Source: Verrucomicrobiota bacterium (GTDB lineage: Bacteria > Verrucomicrobiota > Verrucomicrobiia > Limisphaerales > JADLHS01). Taken from it: a stretch of 15,254 bases of DNA. The DNA lies in contig JANYBF010000190.1 in assembly GCA_025360895.1 (NCBI GenBank), forward strand, positions 1 through 15,254. The letters run 5' to 3'. The translations under genes and the position numbers were made by a program. This document shows positions 1-5,798 of this stretch, one piece after another. The first letter of the stretch is position 1; each line of letters opens with the position of its first letter. Below the pieces are notes generated by a model. The model was not told where the DNA came from. It ran no database searches and was given only the letters and a program-made list of their open reading frames with translations.

Positions 1-2
1 GC

Positions 3-425
3 ACGCATTTGAGCCCCTCACCTGATGTGGTTAAGTATGTGAACAATTCGGGCGGGACTCCTGGTCCTAATTTTCCCCCAACAGACTCAAGAGTGCGGAT
101 CGGCAATCCCGCGCTGTCGGACGGTAGCGAGTTTCAAGCGCCAAATATGATATTCCTTGATTCTGGCGTGGAGTTGGGGCCGATGCTTTTTATTGTTCCT
201 CCCGATTATAATCAGCTGCCGCTGCTTCGAGTCGATCGCGTTGGGGTTCTAATTTTCGCTTCGTGGCCGCTCTGGGCGACTAATTTTATTTTGGAAACCA
301 GCAGCCCCTTGGGCGCAGGTGAGTCTTGGGGCCCATGGACCACTAATCCCGTAATCTCCGGCGCCACAGTTATTAGCAAGAGCCCCATGGATAAGTCTGG
401 ATTCTTCCGGCTTCGCAGAGAGTAG
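3..425 (+). CDS. C-terminal part of a secreted/cell-surface protein (5' end outside window)
   Basis: The frame is open to the left edge, so this is read as the 3' end of a longer gene; a TTG at 9 is not a convincing start. The last 65 or so residues have a beta-rich pattern: a hydrophobic strand, W-x-x-x-A-T-N-F-I-L-E-T, a W-x-x-W-T-T segment, then an ending of G-F-F-R-L-R-R-E. Tails of this pattern (a strand, a sentence-like 'NFxLxTs..L....W', and a final FYRL/FFRL) are typical of large exported proteins of Verrucomicrobiota. They probably act as a surface or secretion-associated C-terminal module. The rest is Pro/Gly/Ser-rich without a recognised domain. No enzyme activity can be assigned. 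The stop is TAG and no terminator follows. Confidence 0.65.
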   Translation, partial: THLSPSPDVVKYVNNSGGTPGPNFPPTDSRVRIGNPALSDGSEFQAPNMIFLDSGVELGPMLFIVPPDYNQLPLLRVDRVGVLIFASWPLWATNFILETSSPLGAGESWGPWTTNPVISGATVISKSPMDKSGFFRLRRE

Positions 426-1182
426 TGGAACGGACGGGCTGCAATCGCTGGCTTCCGTTGCGTTGAGGTAATTGTTTTCAGCACGGTTACGATCCGGCGG
501 CTCAAATGCGGCATCCGAAAAATAAGTATGTATCCGCCCAACAAATCGCCGCAAACGAACCGCCGCCGCGCACTTCGGATTCCGAAGCTGCGGTTGGTCA
601 GACCCTGGATTTGCCGCCAGTGCCTAATTCGAGCGGCGGTCGATGATCTCTGGCGTCAGATGCGACGCGCCATCAAAGTTATTTATGTTGCTGCGAGAGT
701 TCCGCGAGGAATGGGGGCGGATCACGTTCTTCCTGGCCCGGTGGGCATTGCAAGCTTGACGTGCGCGCTCCGCGGGTCTTTGATGGCGACGTCACCCGCG
801 GAACAAACTATGAAAGTCATCACTCATAAAAAGTGGGAACTGGCGAAAGGGCATCTCGCAGGATTGCTGAAGCAGGATGGGGCTTCTCAGACCATGACAA
901 TTCAGCAGTGGCTTGATACCGCCCAGTATCGTCCAGCCCAGTTCGCATCTTCACTGCGCGCCTTGGAAATTCTTGACCTGCTCGGCTTTGGGGATGAAAC
1001 GGTGCCAGCAGAATCGGTGGACTAGCAGGCGTGATTTCGGCGGCTGGAGTTCTTTCCGGCCGAGGTTGCGGCCAACACAACGACAGCCTCCCCGAGCGGT
1101 TGGGTTTGGCCAGGGGCAATCGCTGTCACCACCTCGCCATCACGCTGGGCGCGTCCGTGATGGCATTGGGTAGCCGCCTCAA
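426..1182. other. gene-poor stretch with one doubtful small ORF
   Basis: Between the secreted-protein tail and the VanZ-like gene I see no recognisable gene. Frames overlap in a disorderly way and the translations look like low-information Arg/Pro-rich sequence, except for the small ORF at 783-1025. A perfect 9-bp inverted repeat (769-777 with 794-802, 16-base loop) lies just at that ORF's start; no T-run follows it. The stretch may be decayed coding DNA or simple spacer. Confidence 0.5.
783..1025 (+). CDS. small hypothetical protein or decayed gene fragment
   Basis: An 80-residue reading frame starts at ATG 783 (another ATG lies at 810). It is the only part of this stretch with protein-like composition. 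It has a Lys-rich N-terminal helix, a Q-x-W-L-D segment and an amphipathic helix L-R-A-L-E-I-L-D-L-L-G-F that would suit a small helical or winged-helix fold. The frame is open upstream to about 528, but that portion is Arg/Pro-rich and looks non-coding. No family is recognised and no Shine-Dalgarno site is seen. It could equally be a remnant of a larger gene. Treat it as tentative. Confidence 0.25.
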   Translation: MATSPAEQTMKVITHKKWELAKGHLAGLLKQDGASQTMTIQQWLDTAQYRPAQFASSLRALEILDLLGFGDETVPAESVD

Positions 1183-1743
1183 TCAACCAGGGATTGTTCC
1201 GGTTTTCGAGTCCCCGCTAACCCACCATTTGCGCCAGCGGCCCAAAGCCCACAGTCCCAACAACCCAGCCGCCGCACCCGCCGAATCAATCAACACATCC
1301 CACACGGAAGCTTGGCGATCCGGAACAAACCACTGGTGAAATTCATCGGTCATCGCGTAAAGCGCCGCGCATAACAAAACGTTTCGCACCAATCGCCACG
1401 ACCACCCCCGCGCGCCCGGGGCCGACGAGGCGCGCATCGCCCGCCACAGCAGCAACCCCAGAATTGCATACTCCGTCAGATGCGCGCACTTGCGGACCAA
1501 GAACACGATCAGCCCCACCGTATCGTCGGTCAGGTGCGGAAACAGCCAGCGCAGCAGCGGTTCGATAATCCGTGACGAATGCTGTGCCGACTTGCGGTCG
1601 CTCGAAGCTGAAAAGATCAGCGCCATGAACGCCAGCACTGGCAGCCAGTATTTTGCGAACCCGCGCAATTTCAACATGACGCATAGCAAGCCGGGTTGGC
1701 GGCGGGCAAGCAATCCAAAAACCCGGGTGGGATGAGTTTTCAT
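1183..1743 (-). CDS. VanZ-like family integral membrane protein
   Basis: A 186-residue membrane protein with the VanZ-like signature. It has a first hydrophobic segment at about 32-46 (ending F-S-A-S-S-D), an R-K-x-A-H-x-x-E-Y motif at 84-92 at the start of the second helix, a third helix at about 120-132 running into D-E-F-H-Q (133-137), and P-D-R-Q-A-S-V-x-D-V-L-I-D-S-x-G before a last helix. VanZ-like proteins are small, mostly uncharacterised membrane proteins named after the teicoplanin-resistance accessory VanZ; most, like this one, lie far from any van cluster, so no resistance role is implied. The start is uncertain: ATG 1743 is used, ATG 1677 would begin directly before the first helix, and ATG 1815 would overlap pdxJ. 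No Shine-Dalgarno site supports any of them. The gene is divergent from pdxJ. Confidence 0.85.
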   Translation of the reverse strand: MKTHPTRVFGLLARRQPGLLCVMLKLRGFAKYWLPVLAFMALIFSASSDRKSAQHSSRIIEPLLRWLFPHLTDDTVGLIVFLVRKCAHLTEYAILGLLLWRAMRASSAPGARGWSWRLVRNVLLCAALYAMTDEFHQWFVPDRQASVWDVLIDSAGAAAGLLGLWALGRWRKWWVSGDSKTGTIPG

Positions 1744-1792
1744 TGGCGATTTCGAGATTGCATCCCGGGGTTGACGGCGCAGACTCAGGGCG

Positions 1793-2533
1793 ATGTTAAA
1801 ACTTGGTGTCAACATTGATCATGTGGCCACATTGCGGGAAGCCCGCTATCGGGGTCTGCCCCAGGGCGAACCCTCGCCCGCCGAAGCCGCCCGCCTTTGC
1901 GAAGCCGCTGGGGCCCACGGCATCACCGCCCATTTACGCGAAGATCGCCGGCACCTTCAGGACCGCGACCTGTGGCAACTGCGCGAGGTCGTCCAGACCC
2001 GGCTCAATTTCGAAATGGCCAACACTCCGGAAATCGTCGCCATTGCACTGAAGTTGAAGCCCGAGATTGTCTGCCTCGTACCCGAACGGCGGCAGGAAGT
2101 GACGACCGAAGGCGGCCTGGACGTGGTCGCCAACGAACAAGCGCTCGCGGAGACCCGCAAACGAATGAACGACGCGGGGATTGAAGTGAGCCTTTTCATC
2201 AACGCCATTCCAACCCAGATTCAAGCGGCGGCATTTGTCGGCGCGCAGGTTATTGAGCTGCACACCGGCCGATTCGCGGAACATTTTGCGGATGAAACCG
2301 AGCGCGAAACGGAATTGCAGCGCTTGATCTTGGCCGCGAAACAGGCTCACGCACTCGGCTTGCGCGTGAACGCCGGGCACGGCTTAAACTACAAGAACCT
2401 GCCGTTGATCCACCGCGTACCGCACATGGAGGAGTTGAACATCGGCCATAGCATCATCAGCCGCGCCATTGCGACCGGGCTCCCGACTGCCGTCAAAGAC
2501 CTGCTGGGGCTGATGAGCGATTATCGCGGATAA
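1793..2533 (+). CDS. pdxJ: pyridoxine 5'-phosphate synthase PdxJ
   Basis: PdxJ condenses 1-deoxy-D-xylulose 5-phosphate with 3-amino-2-oxopropyl phosphate to give pyridoxine 5'-phosphate, the last ring-forming step of DXP-dependent vitamin B6 synthesis, in the cytosol. The 246-residue protein matches the family over its full length. It has L-G-V-N-I-D-H-V-A-T-L-R at the N-terminus, H-L-R-E-D-R-R-H at 47-54, N-F-E-M at 72-75, V-P-E-R-R-Q-E-V-T-T-E-G-G-L-D at 96-110, E-L-H-T-G at 155-159 and N-A-G-H-G-L-N-Y at 193-200. His47, Glu74 and His196 correspond to the catalytic His45, Glu72 and His193 of the E. coli enzyme. It ends 21 bases before acpS, the same pair order as in many bacteria, so co-transcription is likely. 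No Shine-Dalgarno site is visible before the ATG. Confidence 0.97.
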   Translation: MLKLGVNIDHVATLREARYRGLPQGEPSPAEAARLCEAAGAHGITAHLREDRRHLQDRDLWQLREVVQTRLNFEMANTPEIVAIALKLKPEIVCLVPERRQEVTTEGGLDVVANEQALAETRKRMNDAGIEVSLFINAIPTQIQAAAFVGAQVIELHTGRFAEHFADETERETELQRLILAAKQAHALGLRVNAGHGLNYKNLPLIHRVPHMEELNIGHSIISRAIATGLPTAVKDLLGLMSDYRG

Positions 2534-2554
2534 AATTCTCCTGAAGCGAAACCC

Positions 2555-2938
2555 ATGATTCTCGGGCTCGGCATTGACATCATCGAAGTGGCGCGCGTGC
2601 AGTCATCCATGGAGCGCTTCGGCGACCGCTTTCTCCATCGCGTGCTATTGCCAGACGAGATCGCGTACTGCGCCGCCAAAAAAATCTCCGAACCGTTCGT
2701 CGCGGTGCGCTTTGCCGCCAAGGAGGCCATTTCCAAAGCCTTCGGCACCGGCATAGGCGCGCAACTCGGCTGGCACGACATGGAGGTACGGCGCAGGGAA
2801 TCCGGAGAGCCGTTCGTGGTGATGCATGGGAAGGGTCAGGAACTGTTCACCCGACGCGGCGCGAAGCAATTGTTGATCAGCCTCAGCCATACGCAGAATT
2901 ATGCATCAGCCGTGGCGATGTTGGAGGGCGTCGGCTGA
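2555..2938 (+). CDS. acpS: holo-[acyl-carrier-protein] synthase AcpS
   Basis: AcpS transfers the 4'-phosphopantetheine arm of coenzyme A to a serine of acyl carrier protein, activating it for fatty acid synthesis. The 127-residue length is normal for the short trimeric AcpS type. Visible motifs are G-I-D-I-I-E-V-A-R-V at the N-terminus with the Mg-binding Asp8, R-F-A-A-K-E-A with Glu57 as the second metal ligand, K-A-F-G-T-G-I-G after it, and S-L-S-H-T near the C-terminus. It lies 21 bases after pdxJ, a widely conserved arrangement, and 84 bases before purE. Nothing unusual is seen. ATG is the start; no strong Shine-Dalgarno site. Confidence 0.96.
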   Translation: MILGLGIDIIEVARVQSSMERFGDRFLHRVLLPDEIAYCAAKKISEPFVAVRFAAKEAISKAFGTGIGAQLGWHDMEVRRRESGEPFVVMHGKGQELFTRRGAKQLLISLSHTQNYASAVAMLEGVG

Positions 2939-3022
2939 TTTCATTTTTCTTCCCAATTACCCCGGCCCAATTAACATTCGCTTGGTACGGCGAGGTTTCG
3001 CCCGAACGAATCTCAACTCCCA

Positions 3023-3526
3023 ATGAAAGACAACGAAACGAACCCGATAGTGGTCGGCATCCTGATGGGTAGCGATACCGACTGGCCCGTAATGAAAGCG
3101 GCTACCGAGGCGCTCAATGAATTTGGCCTCAAGTCCGAAGCCAAAGTGATCTCCGCCCATCGCACCCCCCGCGACTTGGAGCAATATGCAAGTTCCGCGC
3201 GCGAACGCGGCCTGCGGGTCATCATTGCCGGCGCGGGTGGCGCCGCCCACCTGCCCGGAGTGACGGCGGCGTTTACCACTTTACCGGTCATCGGCGTGCC
3301 CATTCTCGGCAAGGCGCTGGATGGAATGGATTCCCTCCTCGCCATCGTGCAGATGCCGCCGGGTGTGCCGGTCGCCACCGTTGGCATCAACGCCGCGCGC
3401 AACGCCGGCTTGCTCGCCGCGCAGATCATTGGCAGCGGCGACGCCGGCATGCAGCCCAAGCTGGATGCGTTCAAGGAAAAGCTCGCCGCCGAATCCCGCG
3501 CGAAGAACAAGACGCTCACAGCCTGA
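3023..3526 (+). CDS. purE: N5-carboxyaminoimidazole ribonucleotide mutase PurE (class I)
   Basis: PurE class I moves the carboxyl group of N5-CAIR to carbon to form CAIR in purine biosynthesis, normally after PurK has made N5-CAIR from AIR, ATP and bicarbonate. The 167-residue protein has the expected G-S-D-T-D-W-P-V-M phosphate-binding motif (16-24), S-A-H-R-T-P with the catalytic His46, G-A-G-G-A-A-H-L-P-G (70-79), and the C-terminal P-G-V-P-V-A-T-V-G-I-N-A-A-R-N-A-G-L-L-A stretch of the bacterial class I enzyme. No purK is in the window. Only 9 bases separate its stop from the carbonic anhydrase ATG, so the two are probably translated from one message, which is biochemically sensible because the pathway consumes bicarbonate. 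Confidence 0.96.
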   Translation: MKDNETNPIVVGILMGSDTDWPVMKAATEALNEFGLKSEAKVISAHRTPRDLEQYASSARERGLRVIIAGAGGAAHLPGVTAAFTTLPVIGVPILGKALDGMDSLLAIVQMPPGVPVATVGINAARNAGLLAAQIIGSGDAGMQPKLDAFKEKLAAESRAKNKTLTA

Positions 3527-3535
3527 GCTTGCCTC

Positions 3536-4177
3536 ATGGAAAAACTCATCGAAGGCGTTCATAAGTTTCACAACGACGAGTTTGGCAATTACCGTTCCCT
3601 CTTTCGGAAACTTTCGCAGGAAGGCCAGAATCCGCACACGCTGTTCATCACCTGTTCCGATTCGCGCGTGCTGGCGGAACTCATCACGCAAAGCAAGCCG
3701 GGCGACTTGTTTGTGGTGAAAAACGTCGGCAACATCGTTCCGCCCGCGAGCGCCACCGGCAGCACCAATTCCACGGCGGCCGCCATCGAGTTTGCCGTGG
3801 ATTCGCTCCGCGTCAGCGACATCGTGGTCTGCGGCCATTCCCAGTGCGGCGCGATGGAAGCGCTGATCACCGGCTTGCCGGCGGATAATCCCCTGCCCCA
3901 CCTGCGCGAATGGCTGGCCTTGGCCGCACCGGTGCGGCAGGTCCTGCAAACCGAATATTACCATCTAAAAAGCCACGCTGAACGCACGACCGCCGCCGCC
4001 GAAGAGAATGTGCTGTTCGCGCTGGAGAACCTGCGCACCTATCCAGTAGTGCAAACCCGCCTCGCCGACGGCTCCCTGCGGCTTCACGGTTGGTTCTTCA
4101 AAATTGCCAACGCCGAGCTCTTTGCATTCGATCCTGAAACAAAGCAATTCCTGCCGCTCGGCATGGAGAAGTCGTAG
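3536..4177 (+). CDS. beta-class carbonic anhydrase
   Basis: The enzyme interconverts CO2 and bicarbonate with an active-site zinc in the cytosol. The 213-residue protein has the classical beta-class set: C-S-D-S-R (Cys40, Asp42, Arg44), a K-N-V-G-N segment at 62-66, the S-T-x-A-A-I-E-F-A-V core helix, and C-G-H-S-Q-C-G-A-M with His101 and Cys104 completing the Cys-His-Cys zinc site and Asp42-Arg44 as the dyad. No signal peptide is seen. It is tightly spaced after purE (9 bases), which suggests a role in supplying bicarbonate to purine and other carboxylations. It is clearly different from the second carbonic anhydrase of the window at 14280-15239. The ATG start has no clear Shine-Dalgarno site; translational coupling to purE may serve instead. 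Confidence 0.94.
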   Translation: MEKLIEGVHKFHNDEFGNYRSLFRKLSQEGQNPHTLFITCSDSRVLAELITQSKPGDLFVVKNVGNIVPPASATGSTNSTAAAIEFAVDSLRVSDIVVCGHSQCGAMEALITGLPADNPLPHLREWLALAAPVRQVLQTEYYHLKSHAERTTAAAEENVLFALENLRTYPVVQTRLADGSLRLHGWFFKIANAELFAFDPETKQFLPLGMEKS

Positions 4178-4226
4178 GGCAAGCTACCAAGTCTTGGCGC
4201 CAGCTTTGTACTGCGGACTTGAAAAT

Positions 4227-4265
4227 AAAAAAAAACCGGCCCAAGTAAGAACCTGGGCCGGGGGT
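4227..4265 (-). terminator. intrinsic terminator between convergent genes
   Basis: A perfect 8-bp GC-rich stem (4236-4243 with 4254-4261, 10-base loop) is followed on the minus strand by nine T residues (the A-run 4227-4235 on the plus strand). It lies about 20 bases after the stop of the minus-strand DUF5069-like gene. On the plus strand the stem is followed by GGG then TTTT, so it may also stop transcripts from the carbonic anhydrase side, though less strongly. Confidence 0.9.
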
Positions 4266-4283
4266 TTTGAATTTGACGGACGA

Positions 4284-4724
4284 TTACTTCAGAACCGCTT
4301 CGTGGAATTCTTTCCAGTCGTCCAGGTTGTTGAGATTGACTGCGTCCTTAGCGGCACTGGCGTCATCGGCAATGCCGTTCGCACCCAGGATGGACTTGCG
4401 AGTAGCGTCGTCGTGGTTGTAGCCACGAATTGCCGCGTTGAGCTTTTCCACCGAACCTTTATCCAGCTTGGTGGCGTTCTGTTTCACCCAAGCCTCAAAC
4501 TGCGGATAGGTCGGGCGGGTGTCTTTGATGAATTTGATCACCGCGTCGCGGGTCAGACCGATCCCATCAATGACCATCTGGTCATACCCCTGACCGGCGC
4601 CGGGGTAGCCCGCCGCCAGTTTGCCGCGTGCTTCGAGGGAGACTTTGAGCCAGAGACGGGGCAGATGAATGACCCCGAGCGGACCGGCGACGCCGGAACT
4701 AATGAGCGGAACAATTGTATTCAT
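4284..4724 (-). CDS. DUF5069-like protein of unknown function
   Basis: A 146-residue soluble protein without signal peptide or membrane segment. It resembles the DUF5069 family, small proteins found mainly in Verrucomicrobiota and Planctomycetota. The features recalled for that family are the N-terminal P-L-I-S-S-G-x-A-G-P-L-G-x-x-H-L-P-R-L-W-L-K segment, a central T-R-P-T-Y-P-Q-F-E-x-W-V segment, R-G-Y-N-H and a C-terminal N-x-x-D-D-W-x-E-F-H. The family has no known biochemical role. The gene ends at a strong intrinsic terminator and is 64 bases downstream of the fdhD stop on the same strand, so it may be the last gene of that transcript, or may have its own promoter in the A/T-rich 4725-4760 region. 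No Shine-Dalgarno site precedes the ATG. Confidence 0.8.
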   Translation of the reverse strand: MNTIVPLISSGVAGPLGVIHLPRLWLKVSLEARGKLAAGYPGAGQGYDQMVIDGIGLTRDAVIKFIKDTRPTYPQFEAWVKQNATKLDKGSVEKLNAAIRGYNHDDATRKSILGANGIADDASAAKDAVNLNNLDDWKEFHEAVLK

Positions 4725-4788
4725 AGTTAGTGAGCTGATTTTGGTTTATTGGAACAGCGCCCGAGCTTAGAAAGCGGATCCGAGCGGG

Positions 4789-5586
4789 TCAATCCAAAAC
4801 CACTTTTCCCCGCGCTGCGCTGCGGAATTTCGCTATTGTTGGAGCTACGATGCGTTCTGGGTGCGAATAAATGTTCATCGTCGAGCCGCGGAGAAAGCCG
4901 ACCAGCGTCTGCCCGTTGGCGCGCGCAAACTCCACCGCCAGACTTGACGGCGCGGATACGGCGGCGACCACCGAAATCCTCGCGGCCAGGGCCTTTTGCA
5001 GGATTTCAAACGAGGCCCGGCCACTCACGAGCAAAATATGTTGGTCGAACGGCAGCTTGTTTTTGAGAACCCCGTGGCCGATGACTTTGTCCACGGCGTT
5101 GTGACGGCCGATATCCTCCCGCAATACCAGGAGTTTTCCCTTGGCATCAAAGATTGCGGCAGCGTGCAGGCCGCCGGTCCGGGCGAAAGTTTTCTGGGCC
5201 TGACGCATCCGTTCCGGCAGCCGCGCCAGTGTCCTGGCCGCCACGGTGCTGTTCGAATCAACCGGCGGGAAATGTTGTTTCACCGCTTCGATGGACGCTT
5301 TGCCGCACAACCCGCAACTTGACGAAGCGAACACATGGCGCGTGAGCGCCGCAAAATCCACCTCCACACCCGATCTCAGAAAGACATTCAGGGTATTTTC
5401 CGGCTCCTGGCTCGCGCGACACATCGCTATCTCAACGAGGTCCTGGCGCTGCCGGATGATTCGCTCGGTGAGTAAAAAGCCCGCGGCCAGTTCGCGGTCG
5501 TGGCCCGGCGTGCGCATCGTCACCGCCACGCTGCGACCGCGCACCCGGATTTCCAAAGGTTCCTCCACGGCCAGCGAATCGCTCAT
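4789..5586 (-). CDS. fdhD: formate dehydrogenase accessory sulfurtransferase FdhD
   Basis: FdhD passes sulfur from a cysteine desulfurase to the molybdenum (bis-MGD) cofactor of formate-dehydrogenase-type enzymes and is needed for their activity. The 265-residue protein has the family motifs: E-E-P-L-E-I-R-V near the N-terminus, G-F-L-L-T-E, S-S-C-G-L-C-G with the sulfur-carrying pair Cys91/Cys94, T-G-G-L-H (137-141), R-E-D-I-G-R-H-N-A-V-D-K (156-167), V-S-G-R-A-S-F-E (187-194) and G-F-L-R-G-x-x-M-N-I-Y (230-240). The ATG at 5586 is chosen because a GAGG Shine-Dalgarno site lies 8 bases upstream and the family homology starts at once. The frame is open to 5826, but those 80 residues run through a palindromic repeat and are not credible protein. 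The gene follows the molybdopterin oxidoreductase on the same strand, its expected client. Confidence 0.95.
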   Translation of the reverse strand: MSDSLAVEEPLEIRVRGRSVAVTMRTPGHDRELAAGFLLTERIIRQRQDLVEIAMCRASQEPENTLNVFLRSGVEVDFAALTRHVFASSSCGLCGKASIEAVKQHFPPVDSNSTVAARTLARLPERMRQAQKTFARTGGLHAAAIFDAKGKLLVLREDIGRHNAVDKVIGHGVLKNKLPFDQHILLVSGRASFEILQKALAARISVVAAVSAPSSLAVEFARANGQTLVGFLRGSTMNIYSHPERIVAPTIAKFRSAARGKVVLD

Positions 5587-5600
5587 CGATTTCGCCTCAC
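5578..5600 (-). promoter_or_regulatory. Shine-Dalgarno site that sets the fdhD start
   Basis: Read on the minus strand, GTGAGGCGAAATCG precedes ATG 5586, giving GAGG with an 8-base spacer. It is the clearest ribosome binding site in the window and decides against the longer frame starting at 5826. Confidence 0.65.
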
Positions 5601-5671
5601 CCCCCCCGCCCCGCCGAACAATTGTTGTGGTGATCACCGTCGCATTCGTCCGTGACTGTGAAGCCGAGGGT

Positions 5672-5776
5672 TTCTTTCTTAACGCCGAGGACGCCGAGGT
5701 ATTCGCCGAGGGCGCAAATCCGACCTCTGCGTTTCTCTGCGAGGACCTTGGCGTCCTCGACGTTTTAGAAAGGACG
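5672..5776. repeat. long imperfect palindrome of GCCGAGG/GCCAAGG type between the oxidoreductase gene and fdhD
   Basis: The 15-base arm at 5686-5700 (CGAGGACGCCGAGGT) is answered by its inverted copy at 5745-5759 with one mismatch. The similarity continues outward (TTTCTTTCTTAACGC against TCCTTTCTAAAACGT, inverted) and inward past a TCGC/GAG segment, so the whole unit is an imperfect palindrome centred near 5722. Short GCCGAGG-like heptads recur inside it. Elements built of such heptads are, to my recollection, scattered through many environmental bacterial genomes. It lies in the 212-base gap between the two genes and is open in the fdhD frame by chance. Confidence 0.8.
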
Positions 5777-5798
5777 CGTTTGACAGCGCCAAGGCTGC

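Noticed and set aside
1771..1799. TTGACG followed 17 bases later by TGTTAA before and across the pdxJ start
   Set aside because: The -10 candidate falls inside the first codons of pdxJ, so it cannot drive that gene from this ATG; likely chance.
3281..3964. A 227-codon minus-strand frame across purE and the first carbonic anhydrase
   Set aside because: It overlaps two clear genes completely and has shadow composition.
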